From contig NZ_LABZ01000124.1 of NCBI RefSeq assembly GCF_001043955.1, forward strand, positions 1-35,164: DNA of 35,164 nt. Reading direction: 5' to 3'. Within the stretch, counting starts at the first letter, position 1. Each line of letters begins with the position of its first letter. The DNA comes from Methylobacterium tarhaniae. GTDB lineage: Bacteria > Pseudomonadota > Alphaproteobacteria > Rhizobiales > Beijerinckiaceae. The notes under the pieces are model-generated. The model ran no database searches. It saw only the letters and a program-made list of their open reading frames with translations, and had not been told where the DNA came from. The position numbers and the translations under genes are program-made. Shown here one piece after another: positions 7,614 through 15,066 of this stretch.

Positions 7614-8642
7614 ATGACACTTCGCTGGCGCCGTCGCCCGGAGGGCTCGACCTGGGGCGATTTCGGCCCCGACGACGAGCTCGGCCGGCTCAACCTGCTG
7701 ACGCCCGAGAAGGTGCGCCAGGGCGCGGCCGAGGTGCGGGAGGGCCTGACCTTCTGCCTCAGCCTGCCCCTCGACGTTCCGGGCGGCAACGTGCTCAACC
7801 CGCGCCGCCACCCGCCGCAGATCCGCCCGACCGTGCGGGCGAGCGGCCGGCCGAACATGAACTTCCTGGTCTGCGAGGAGGTGCCCGACGCCACCGACGT
7901 GATCAGCGACGACCTCGCCGTGCTCCACCTGCAATACTCGACGCAGTGGGACAGCCTCGCCCATGTCGGCTCGCTGTTCGACGTCGAGGGCGACGGTACC
8001 CCGCGCCCGGTCTACTACAACGGTTTCCGCGCGGGCTCGGACATCACCGGCCCGACGACGCCGGAGGAGGCGGGCGCCCCCTCCCGCGCCCAGGCGCTGG
8101 GCATCGAGCGTCTGGCCGAGCGCGGCATGCAGGGCCGGGGCGTGATGATCGACCTCCACGCCCATCTGGGCGAGGCGCGGGTGGCGGTGGGCTACGACCA
8201 GCTGCGCCGCATCCTCGATGCGGACGGGGTCGTGGTCGAGGCCGGCGACATGGTCTGCCTGCATACGGGCTTCGCCGAGCGGCTGCTCGGCATGAACCGG
8301 AACCCGGATCCGGCAATCGTCCACGACCTCTGCGCCGGCCTCGACGGGCGCGACCGCAGGCTCCTGAACTGGATCACCGATTCGGGGCTCGTCGCCCTCA
8401 TCGCCGACAACTACGCCGTCGAGGTCCATCCCGCTTTGGCCGCCGAGGGCTGCTGCGCCACCCTGCCGCTGCACGAGCATTGCCTGTTCCGCCTCGGCGT
8501 GAACCTCGGCGAGCTGTGGCACCTCACCCCGCTCGCCACGTGGCTGCGGGCGAACAAGCGCTCCCGCTTCCTCCTCACCGCGCCGCCCTTGCGGCTGCCG
8601 GGCGCGGTCGGCTCGCCGACGACGCCGATCGCCACCGTGTGA
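7614..8642 (+). CDS. Cyclase family metal-dependent hydrolase (KynB-like fold)
   Basis: A 342-residue member of the putative cyclase / kynurenine formamidase family (PF04199). Residues 109-117, STQWDSLAH, correspond to the metal-site motif (Q-W-D-x-x-x-H version of the KynB HxGTHxDxPxH), and His/Asp residues continue in VMIDLHAHLGEARV. The N-terminus RWRRRPEGSTWGDFGPDDELGRLNLLTPEKV is typical of the long cyclase subfamily, not of true KynB, so a formamidase role is unproven. The ATG at 7614 is the first start that gives a family-like N-terminus. It lies 115 bases after the binding-protein gene and 7 before the ene-reductase gene. Confidence 0.85.
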   Translation: MTLRWRRRPEGSTWGDFGPDDELGRLNLLTPEKVRQGAAEVREGLTFCLSLPLDVPGGNVLNPRRHPPQIRPTVRASGRPNMNFLVCEEVPDATDVISDDLAVLHLQYSTQWDSLAHVGSLFDVEGDGTPRPVYYNGFRAGSDITGPTTPEEAGAPSRAQALGIERLAERGMQGRGVMIDLHAHLGEARVAVGYDQLRRILDADGVVVEAGDMVCLHTGFAERLLGMNRNPDPAIVHDLCAGLDGRDRRLLNWITDSGLVALIADNYAVEVHPALAAEGCCATLPLHEHCLFRLGVNLGELWHLTPLATWLRANKRSRFLLTAPPLRLPGAVGSPTTPIATV

Positions 8643-8649
8643 GCCATCG

Positions 8650-9801
8650 ATGACCGCGCAGCTCTTCACGCCCGTTCGCCTGCGGGACGTCTCCCTCCGC
8701 AACCGCGTCGCGATCCCGCCGATGTGTCAGTACTCGGCGGAGGGCGGGATGGCGGGTGACTACCACCTCGTCCATTACGGCCGCTTCGCCCTCGGCGGGG
8801 CCGGCCTGGTCATCCTGGAGGCGACGGCGGTGGTGCCCGAGGGGCGCATCACCCATGGCGACCTCGGGATCTGGTCGGACGCTCACGGCGACGCGCTGGC
8901 CCGGGTGGCGGGCTTCCTCAAGGCGCAAGGCGCCGTCGCCGGGGTGCAGCTGGCCCATGCCGGCCGCAAGGCCAGCATGCAGCGCCCCTGGGAGGGCAAC
9001 GGCCCGCTCTCGGAGGAGGAATTCGCCCGCGGCGAGGCGCCGTGGCCGATCGTGGCGCCGAGCGCGATTCCCCTCGACGCGGGCTGGCTGATGCCGGCGG
9101 AACTCTCGGCCTCCGATCTCGACGATCTGAAAGCCGCCTTCGTGGCGGCGGCCGGGCGGGCGCAAGCGGCGGGGTTCGACGTGATCGAGCTTCACGCCGC
9201 CCATGGCTACCTGCTGCACACCTTCCTGTCGCCGCTGACCAACCGGCGCGAGGACGCCTTCGGCGGCGAGCGGGCCGGGCGGATGCGGTTTCCCCTGGCG
9301 GTCGCCCGGGCGCTGCGGCGGGCTTGGCCGGCCGGGAAGCCGCTCTTCGTGCGCGTCTCGGCGGTGGACGGGCTCGAGGGCGGCCTGACCCTCGACGACA
9401 CCCTCGCCTTCGCGGGCGAGTTGCGGGCGCTCGGGGTCGACGTGCTCGATTGTTCGTCGGGCGGGCTGTCCGGCTCCGCCACCGCCGCCCGGATCCGCCG
9501 CGATTACGGCTTCCAGGTCGGCTTCGCCGAGGCCGTGAAGCGGGAGACCGGCCTCGCCACCATGGCGGTCGGCCTGATCGTCGATCCGCGCCAGGCGGAG
9601 GCGATCGTGGCGGAGGGCCGCGCCGATCTCGTGGCGGTGGGACGGGAGGCGCTCGCCGATCCGAACTGGGCGGTTCGCGCCGGGCGGGCTCTCGACGGGA
9701 CGGAGGAGCCGGGCTTCGCGGCCTGGCCCCGGCAGGCCGGATGGTGGCTGGAGCGGCGCGAGCGGGACATCGCGCGGCTGGGCCCGTGGCGGCAGGAGTA
9801 A
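8650..9801 (+). CDS. NADH:flavin oxidoreductase, Old Yellow Enzyme family (YqjM-like)
   Basis: A 383-residue FMN-dependent TIM-barrel ene-reductase (PF00724). Cys26 in IPPMCQYSAEGG matches the redox-tuning cysteine of the thermophilic-like YqjM branch. ELHAAHGYLLHTFLSP carries the substrate-binding His pair region, followed by NRREDAFGGE. Near the C-terminus, MAVGLI and LVAVGREALADPNW form the FMN phosphate site. It reduces activated C=C bonds with NAD(P)H. Only 7 bases separate it from the cyclase stop, so the two are probably cotranscribed. Confidence 0.93.
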   Translation: MTAQLFTPVRLRDVSLRNRVAIPPMCQYSAEGGMAGDYHLVHYGRFALGGAGLVILEATAVVPEGRITHGDLGIWSDAHGDALARVAGFLKAQGAVAGVQLAHAGRKASMQRPWEGNGPLSEEEFARGEAPWPIVAPSAIPLDAGWLMPAELSASDLDDLKAAFVAAAGRAQAAGFDVIELHAAHGYLLHTFLSPLTNRREDAFGGERAGRMRFPLAVARALRRAWPAGKPLFVRVSAVDGLEGGLTLDDTLAFAGELRALGVDVLDCSSGGLSGSATAARIRRDYGFQVGFAEAVKRETGLATMAVGLIVDPRQAEAIVAEGRADLVAVGREALADPNWAVRAGRALDGTEEPGFAAWPRQAGWWLERRERDIARLGPWRQE

Positions 9802-9811
9802 GCCTCGTCAT

Positions 9812-9864
9812 CCGGCTCCTCCCATCCACGGCCTCAGGATGAGGTCGTGGATGGGAGGAGCCGG
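9812..9864. repeat. Long near-perfect hairpin: 19-bp + 5-bp stems, 3-nt loop
   Basis: 9812-9830 is the exact reverse complement of 9846-9864. Inside, 9832-9836 (CCTCA) pairs with 9840-9844 (TGAGG) around GGA, and 9831/9845 form a G-T pair, so 25 consecutive pairs close a three-base loop. It starts 10 bases after the ene-reductase stop and precedes the dehydrogenase gene. No T-run follows on either strand. A REP-like dispersed palindrome or mRNA processing/stability element is more likely than a plain terminator. Confidence 0.85.
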
Positions 9865-9912
9865 CGATCGCGGATCTGACACCACGACACTCAATCGACG
9901 CGGGAGGACCAC

Positions 9913-10863
9913 ATGAGCGAGATCGCGGTCATCGGGGCCGGGCTGATGGGGCACGGCATCGCCCTGGTCCTGGCGCTCGGCGGGCACCGGGTGCGGCTGA
10001 CCGACAGCCGGCCGGAGACCCTGGAGCGGGTGCCGGGCCTGATCGCCTCCGCCCTCGACACCCTGCGGGAGGCCGGCGCCGTCGCGCCCGAATGGACGGC
10101 GGAGCGGGTCGCGCAGGCGATCCGCCTCGAGCCCGATCACGGCGCGACGGTCGACGGCGCGAGCCTCGTCATCGAGGCGATCACCGAGAACCCGGAGGCC
10201 AAGCGGGCGCTGTTCTCCGAGCTCGACCGGCTCTGCGCCCCCGACACCCGGATCGCCAGCAACACCAGCTATCTCGACGTGTTCCCGCTGATCCCGGAGA
10301 GCCGGCAGAGGCAGGCCCTGGTGATGCACTGGTACACCCCGCCCTACATCGTCGACCTCGTCGACGTGGTGCCGGGGCCGCAGACGGACCTGGGCGTGAT
10401 CGAGGAGGCGCGCCAGCTCGTCCTCGGCATCGGCCAGGTGCCGATCGTGCTCAAGCGCTTCATCCCGGGCTATGTCGCGAACCGGATCCAGTCGGCGATC
10501 TCGGCCGAGGTCTACCACCTCCTCGACGAGGGGGTGGCCTCGGCCCGCGAGATCGACGAGGCCATCATCCATGGCCTCGCCTTGCGCATCCCGATCCTCG
10601 GCCACCTCGCCAAGGCGGACTTCACCGGCATCGAACTCCTGCGCCACGCGCTCGCCAATGCGAGCTACAGCCCGCCCCCGGCGCGCACCCGCTCGGAGGC
10701 GATCGACGACCTCGTGGCGCAGGGGCGCACCGGCGTGATGGCGGGAAAAGGATTCTTCGATTGGGGCGGCCGCGACCCGGCCGAGCTGTTTCGCGACCGC
10801 GACCGGCGCCTCCTCGCCCTCAAGCGGGCGATGAAGGAGATCGGCCGGATGGAAGGCGAGTGA
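9913..10863 (+). CDS. 3-hydroxyacyl-CoA dehydrogenase family protein
   Basis: A 316-residue NAD-dependent dehydrogenase. An N-terminal Rossmann domain (VIGAGLMGHGIA, residues 6-17, is the GxGxxG loop) is followed by a C-terminal helical dimerisation domain (GYVANRIQSAISAEVYHLL and a C-terminal AGKGFFDW). The mid-domain MHWYTPPYIVDLVDVVPG replaces the HFFNP typical of fatty-acid enzymes, which suggests a non-standard hydroxyacyl-CoA or hydroxy-acid substrate, as in L-gulonate or carnitine dehydrogenase relatives. GGGAGGA lies 5-6 bases before the ATG. It is last of the 6269-10863 set and is separated from the ene-reductase gene by the 9812-9864 hairpin. Confidence 0.88.
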   Translation: MSEIAVIGAGLMGHGIALVLALGGHRVRLTDSRPETLERVPGLIASALDTLREAGAVAPEWTAERVAQAIRLEPDHGATVDGASLVIEAITENPEAKRALFSELDRLCAPDTRIASNTSYLDVFPLIPESRQRQALVMHWYTPPYIVDLVDVVPGPQTDLGVIEEARQLVLGIGQVPIVLKRFIPGYVANRIQSAISAEVYHLLDEGVASAREIDEAIIHGLALRIPILGHLAKADFTGIELLRHALANASYSPPPARTRSEAIDDLVAQGRTGVMAGKGFFDWGGRDPAELFRDRDRRLLALKRAMKEIGRMEGE

Positions 10864-10930
10864 GCCGGTCGACCGGGGCCGCTGCGGCGCTATAACCGAA
10901 AGCCCTGAACGCGGAGGCGAGGCGGCGGCC

Positions 10931-11920
10931 ATGTTCGAGTTCCCGGTCCTGTTCGGCGATATCGGTGGCACCAATGCGCGCTTCGCCGTGCAGGAGAAGC
11001 CGGGAACCGAGCCCGTCGTGCTCGCCCATGAGAAGACCGCCGCCTACCCCGATCCGAGCGCGGCGATCCGCGCCGCCCTGGCGAAGAGCCAGGTCGCCCC
11101 GCCTCGCTCCGCCATCCTGGCGGTGGCTGCCCGGGTCGACGGGCCGGCGGTGCATCTGACCAACGCCCACTGGGTGATCGAGGGCGAGCGCATCGGCCGT
11201 GATTTCGGGCTCGCGAGCTGCCGCGTCGTCAACGACTACGTGCCGGTGGCGGCCGGTGCCGCCTTCCTCGACCCGGCCGGGCGCGACCGCTCGATCCTCG
11301 AGCAGATCGGCCCGACCCTCTGCCCCGATGGCGGCGCGCGCCTCGTGCTCGGCCCCGGCACCGGCTTCGGTGCCGCCGGCCTCGTCCCCTACGGCAAGCA
11401 GCTCGCCATCGTCTCGACCGAGGCCGGGCACACCGATTTCGGGCCGAGCGACGCGGAGGATTTCGCGTTCTGGCCGCGCCTCGCCCGGATCGAGGGCCGC
11501 ATCACCGTCGAATCGCTCCTGTCCGGCCCCGGTCTCACCCGCCTCCATGCCGGTCTCGGCGGCGGCGAGATGGATCCGAAGGACATCACCGAGCGCGGGA
11601 TGTCCGGCGGGGATCCGGTGGCGCAGCGGACGCTCCAGGTCTTTTCCAGGCTGCTCGGGCGCCTCTGCGGCGACCTCGCCCTCACCTTCCTGGCGACCGG
11701 CGGCGTCTATATCGGCGGCGGCATCGCGCCCCGGATCCTCGACGTGCTGAACGAGGGCGCCTTCCGGCAGGCCTTCGAGCACAAGCCGCCCTTCTCCGAC
11801 CGCATGAAGCAGATCCCGACCTGCGTCATCACCATCGCCGATCCGGCCCTCGGCGGGCTCTCGGCTTTGGCCTGCCAGCCGGAGCGGTTCGCCTATGACG
11901 GGCAGCTTTGGACGGCCTGA
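10931..11920 (+). CDS. glk: Glucokinase
   Basis: A 329-residue glucokinase of the Glk family (PF02685), which phosphorylates glucose with ATP in the cytoplasm. LFGDIGGTNARFA (residues 8-20) is the phosphate-1 motif, CRVVNDYVPVAAG carries the catalytic Asn-Asp, LVLGPGTGFGAAGLV is the phosphate-2 region, and ATGGVYIGGGIAPR is the adenosine motif. Length is normal. It is preceded by a purine-rich GGAGGCGAGG. It follows the dehydrogenase gene by 67 bases on the same strand but has no obvious link to that set. Confidence 0.94.
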   Translation: MFEFPVLFGDIGGTNARFAVQEKPGTEPVVLAHEKTAAYPDPSAAIRAALAKSQVAPPRSAILAVAARVDGPAVHLTNAHWVIEGERIGRDFGLASCRVVNDYVPVAAGAAFLDPAGRDRSILEQIGPTLCPDGGARLVLGPGTGFGAAGLVPYGKQLAIVSTEAGHTDFGPSDAEDFAFWPRLARIEGRITVESLLSGPGLTRLHAGLGGGEMDPKDITERGMSGGDPVAQRTLQVFSRLLGRLCGDLALTFLATGGVYIGGGIAPRILDVLNEGAFRQAFEHKPPFSDRMKQIPTCVITIADPALGGLSALACQPERFAYDGQLWTA

Positions 11921-11935
11921 GCGGGCAAATCCGCG

Positions 11936-12349
11936 TCAGTAGCCCTTCCACAACCCCGGCGTCGCCAGCTCCACCAGGTGCCCGTCCGGATCGCGGAAAT
12001 ACAGGCTGACGCCGCCGCGTGGCCAGGTGGTGCGGCCCTCGATCGCGATGCCGTGCGCCGCGAGATGCCGCTCCCACTCGTCCTGCGCCCCGGCCGGGAT
12101 CGACAGGGCGAGGTGCAGCGGGCCCGACCCGTCATGGGGCGGGATGGTGCCGCCGGGCGTTTCGATCGGGTGCAGGGAGCCGCCGCGGGGAAACAGCAGC
12201 AGGACGCCGCGCCCGGCGACGTCGTAGGCCCGCATGCGGTGGTCCTCGTGGATGCAGGGCAGGCCCATCGGCCCGCCCCAGAACGCGGCCGCCCGCGCGA
12301 GGTCGTCGACGTAGAGCACCGTCTCGAGGATCCCGGCGGTCTCCGGCAT
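11936..12349 (-). CDS. VOC (glyoxalase/bleomycin resistance) family protein
   Basis: A 137-residue vicinal-oxygen-chelate protein with two beta-alpha-beta-beta-beta modules: ILETVLYVDDLARAAAFW at the start and PLHLALSIPAGAQDEWERHLAAHG in the middle, ending YFRDPDGHLVELATPGLW. The last is the usual C-terminal metal-ligand strand. The start at 12349 is set by GGGAGGTGG just upstream; an ATG at 12364 overlaps that site. Its enzymatic role is undefined. Converges on glk with 15 bases between stops. Confidence 0.85.
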   Translation of the reverse strand: MPETAGILETVLYVDDLARAAAFWGGPMGLPCIHEDHRMRAYDVAGRGVLLLFPRGGSLHPIETPGGTIPPHDGSGPLHLALSIPAGAQDEWERHLAAHGIAIEGRTTWPRGGVSLYFRDPDGHLVELATPGLWKGY

Positions 12350-12392
12350 GGCGCCACCTCCCATCGGCCCAACGCGCAGGCGGCCCTCGCGG

Positions 12393-12884
12393 TTACGCCG
12401 CGGCCGGGTTGACCGCCTCCTCGGCGAGCTCGGACAGGAGCTCGTCGGTATTCTCCTCCTCGACCAGCGTCTCCTTGATCAAGCCCTCGGCCTCGCTGAG
12501 ACCCAGCTGCTTGGCCCAGGCCAGCAGGGTGCCGTAGCGGGTGATCTCGTAATGCTCCACCGCCTGCGCGGCGGCGATCAGTCCGGCATCGAGCGCCTCC
12601 CCGCCGGAGAATTCCTGCATCACCTCCTCGCCCTCGGCAATGATGCCCTGGATCGCCTGGCAGGTGACGCCCTCGGGCTTCTCGCCGACGCTCCGAAACA
12701 CCTGGTCGAGGCGCTTCACCTGCTCGCGGGTCTCCTCGACATGGACGCTGAGCGCGCCCCGCAGCTCCTCCGAGCGGGCCGCCTGGGCCATCTTCGGCAG
12801 CGCCTTCAGGATCGCGTTCTCGGCGAAGTACGTGTCCTTGAGCTGGTGCAGGAAGAGCGCCCGAAGGTTCTTGTCGTCGGCCAT
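12393..12884 (-). CDS. DUF892 (YciE/YciF-like) ferritin-fold stress protein
   Basis: A 163-residue four-helix-bundle protein of the YciE/YciF family (PF05974). The opening LRALFLHQLKDTYFAENAILKALPKMAQAA is diagnostic, and helix Glu/His residues such as HVEETREQVKRLDQVF and AVEHYEITRYGTLLAWA fit a diiron ferritin-like site. The start at 12884 follows GGGAGC. YciF-like genes are commonly part of the general stress response in alphaproteobacteria. A GGAAC-N17-AGTT element 35 bases upstream agrees with control by the EcfG sigma factor. Confidence 0.92.
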   Translation of the reverse strand: MADDKNLRALFLHQLKDTYFAENAILKALPKMAQAARSEELRGALSVHVEETREQVKRLDQVFRSVGEKPEGVTCQAIQGIIAEGEEVMQEFSGGEALDAGLIAAAQAVEHYEITRYGTLLAWAKQLGLSEAEGLIKETLVEEENTDELLSELAEEAVNPAAA

Positions 12885-12918
12885 GAGATGCTCCCGTGGG
12901 GTACCTATGAGCCCCGGC

Positions 12919-12944
12919 AACTCTCGGGCGGCCGGCTTCGTTCC
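12919..12944 (-). promoter_or_regulatory. Candidate EcfG general-stress promoter for the DUF892 gene
   Basis: On the minus strand GGAAC (12944-12940) is followed, after 17 bases, by AGTT (12922-12919). The alphaproteobacterial EcfG consensus is GGAAC-N16/18-cGTT, so only the first -10 base differs. The -10 element lies 35 bases before the start codon, a normal distance. Confidence 0.5.
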
Positions 12945-13039
12945 TGAGACGGATCACGGGCCTGCGACCGGGACTGGTGCCTGGGCGCGACCGTCGCCAT
13001 TCTGTCGAATGGGGGCGTGGATCCGAGGGAGACCCCACC

Positions 13040-13387
13040 ATGACGACGTTGTTCGATGAGCGGGAACGGGCCGCCGAGGCTTTGTTCGCCCTCGACGAGG
13101 AGCTGCGCTTCCTGGCCCTCGCCCGGCGCAACAAGATGCTGGGTGCCTGGATGTGCGAGCGCCTGAACCTCACCGGGAGCGAGGCCGAGGCCTATACGCG
13201 GCACCTGGTCGAGGCAGGCGCGATCCCGCCGGCCTTCGGCCGGACGTCGGACGAGGTTCTGGCCGAGCGGCTGCGGGCCGACCTCACGGCCAAGGGCGCC
13301 GCGGCGGAGGCCGAGGCCCTGCCGGGCCTGATCGCCCGCTACGGTGCCGAGGCGGCCCGGACCGTGCGGGAGCAGGCCCGGGGCTGA
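13040..13387 (+). CDS. DUF1476 family protein, ATP synthase inhibitor zeta-like
   Basis: A 115-residue protein of the DUF1476 / F1-ATPase zeta family known from alphaproteobacteria. The N-terminal half (FDERERAAEALFALDEELRFLALARRNKMLGAWMCERLNLTG) matches the family core closely. The middle is unusual: the acidic ADFEEAGDEDV-type stretch of canonical zeta is replaced by AGAIPPAFGRTSDEV, and the C-terminal helix is Ala-rich. It may therefore be a divergent paralogue whose binding to F1 is uncertain. The ATG at 13040 follows GAGGGAG. Divergent from the DUF892 stress gene. Confidence 0.85.
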   Translation: MTTLFDERERAAEALFALDEELRFLALARRNKMLGAWMCERLNLTGSEAEAYTRHLVEAGAIPPAFGRTSDEVLAERLRADLTAKGAAAEAEALPGLIARYGAEAARTVREQARG

Positions 13388-13394
13388 GGCGGCC

Positions 13395-14975
13395 TCAGAA
13401 GAAGGTCGGCCGCGCGCTGGCGGTGTGCTCCTTGAGCACGGCGCCGGTGACGGTATCGACCTCCTTCATCAGCACGTCGTAGCCCCACAGGTCGGCGAGA
13501 TGCTGCAGCACCCGCATCGCGTCGTCCTTGTTGAGCAGGACGCGGTTGAGCACCTTGTGGTGCAGGATCAGCTTGCGGTCGCCCTCCAGGTCGACATCGA
13601 CCACCTCGATGTCGGGGTCGAGCCAGGCGACGTCGTATTGCCGCGCGAAGGCCCGGCGCAGGCGGCGGTAGCCGCGCTCGTCGTGGATCGCCTCGACCCG
13701 CAGCTCCGGCTTGTCCGGATCGTCGGTGACGTGGAACAGCCGCAGCTGGCGCATCAGCTTCGGGCTGAGGAACTGGGCGATGAAGCTCTCGTCGCGGTAA
13801 TTGGCCCAGACGTCGCGCAGCACGCCCATCGCGTCGCCGCTGCCGGCAATGTCCGGGAACCAGGCCCGGTCCTCGTCGGTCGGCTCGGTGCAGATGCGGG
13901 CGATGTCCGTCATCATCGCGAAGCCGATGGCATAGGGGTTGTGCCCGCCGTAATGCCGGTCGTTGTAGGTCGGCTGCCGGATCACGTTGGTGTGCGATTG
14001 CAGGAATTCGAGGTAGGCGGCCTCGCCGATCTGCCCGGTCTCGGACAGGCGGGTCATGATCCGGTAGTGGTTGTAGGTGGCGCAGCCCTCGTTCATCACC
14101 TTGGTCTGGCGCTGCGGGTAGAAATACTGCGCCACGTGGCGGACGATGCGCAGGATCTCGCGCTGCCAGGGCTGCAGCCGCGGCGCCACCTTCTCCAGGA
14201 AGTAGAGGATGTTCTCCTGCGGCAGCTCCAGCAGCGCCCGGCGGCGCTCGGCCTGCGGGTCCGGCTTGCCGGACCGGGCCTTGGCCGGCAGGGTGCGCCA
14301 GAGGTCGTTGTACATCCTCTCCTGGTGTTCCTGGCGCTCGCGTTCGCGGCGCTGCTCGGAGGAGAGATCGGGCCGCTTCTTGCGCGGGTAGCGGTGGACG
14401 CCCTGGTTCATCAGGGCGTGGGCGGCGTCCAGCACCGATTCCACGGCGGTGTGGCCGTAACGCTCCTCGCAGCGCGAGATGAAGGTCTTGGCGAATTCCA
14501 GGTAGTCGAGGATGCCTTCCGCGTCGGTCCACTGCCGGAACAGGTAGTTGTTCTTGAAGAAATGGTTGTGGCCGAAGGCGGCGTGGGCGATGACGAGGGT
14601 CTGCATCGTCGCCGTGTTCTCCTCCATGATATAGGAGATGCACGGGTCGGAGTTGATGACGATCTCGTAGGCGAGCCCCATCAGGCCGCGGCGATAGCCG
14701 GCCTCGTGCTGGGCGAAGTGCTTGCCGAAGGACCAGTGCTTGTAGAACAAGGGCATGCCGATCGACGCATAGGCGTCCAGCATCTGCTCGGCGGTGATGA
14801 TCTCGATCTGGTTCGGGTACCAGCTCAGGCCCAGCTCCGGCCCGGCGATCGCCTCGCAGGCATCGTGGATGCGCCGGATGGTGTCGAAGTCCCAGTCGTT
14901 GCCGGTGAAGAGCGGAGCATGCTTGGCGATCACGGCCGGGCCGGCGGGCCGCGCGTCGAAGGTGGCGGAACTCAT
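13395..14975 (-). CDS. spoVR: SpoVR family protein
   Basis: A 526-residue SpoVR/YcgB family protein (PF04293). Typical blocks are PLFTGNDWDFDTIRRIHDACEAIA, LSWYPNQIEIITAEQMLDAY, FGKHFAQHEAGYRRGLMGLAYEIVINSDPCISYIMEENT, and ARIEs-free helical C-terminal parts containing YNDRHYGGHNPYAIGFAMM. The biochemical function is unknown. In Bacillus SpoVR affects spore cortex, but in Gram-negatives the gene belongs to a stress/stationary cluster with prkA and yeaH, exactly as here. GGAGGT precedes the ATG. It is the third gene of the cluster, 91 bases after yeaH. Confidence 0.95.
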   Translation of the reverse strand: MSSATFDARPAGPAVIAKHAPLFTGNDWDFDTIRRIHDACEAIAGPELGLSWYPNQIEIITAEQMLDAYASIGMPLFYKHWSFGKHFAQHEAGYRRGLMGLAYEIVINSDPCISYIMEENTATMQTLVIAHAAFGHNHFFKNNYLFRQWTDAEGILDYLEFAKTFISRCEERYGHTAVESVLDAAHALMNQGVHRYPRKKRPDLSSEQRRERERQEHQERMYNDLWRTLPAKARSGKPDPQAERRRALLELPQENILYFLEKVAPRLQPWQREILRIVRHVAQYFYPQRQTKVMNEGCATYNHYRIMTRLSETGQIGEAAYLEFLQSHTNVIRQPTYNDRHYGGHNPYAIGFAMMTDIARICTEPTDEDRAWFPDIAGSGDAMGVLRDVWANYRDESFIAQFLSPKLMRQLRLFHVTDDPDKPELRVEAIHDERGYRRLRRAFARQYDVAWLDPDIEVVDVDLEGDRKLILHHKVLNRVLLNKDDAMRVLQHLADLWGYDVLMKEVDTVTGAVLKEHTASARPTFF

Positions 14976-15003
14976 CGGGCGTCGGACCTCCCGGTGGCTT
15001 GAA

Positions 15004-15022
15004 GCATCCCCCGGCGGGATGC
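15004..15022. other. Stem-loop between yeaH and spoVR
   Basis: GCATCCC (15004-15010) pairs with GGGATGC (15016-15022). Flanking GAAG/CTTC can extend the stem with a three-base bulge. It lies in the spoVR leader 29-47 bases upstream of its ATG. It could moderate differential expression inside the operon, which is inference. Confidence 0.4.
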
Positions 15023-15066
15023 AGCTTCTGAACCTGAACCGTGCGACTCGCCCGGAGCCGCGCGGC

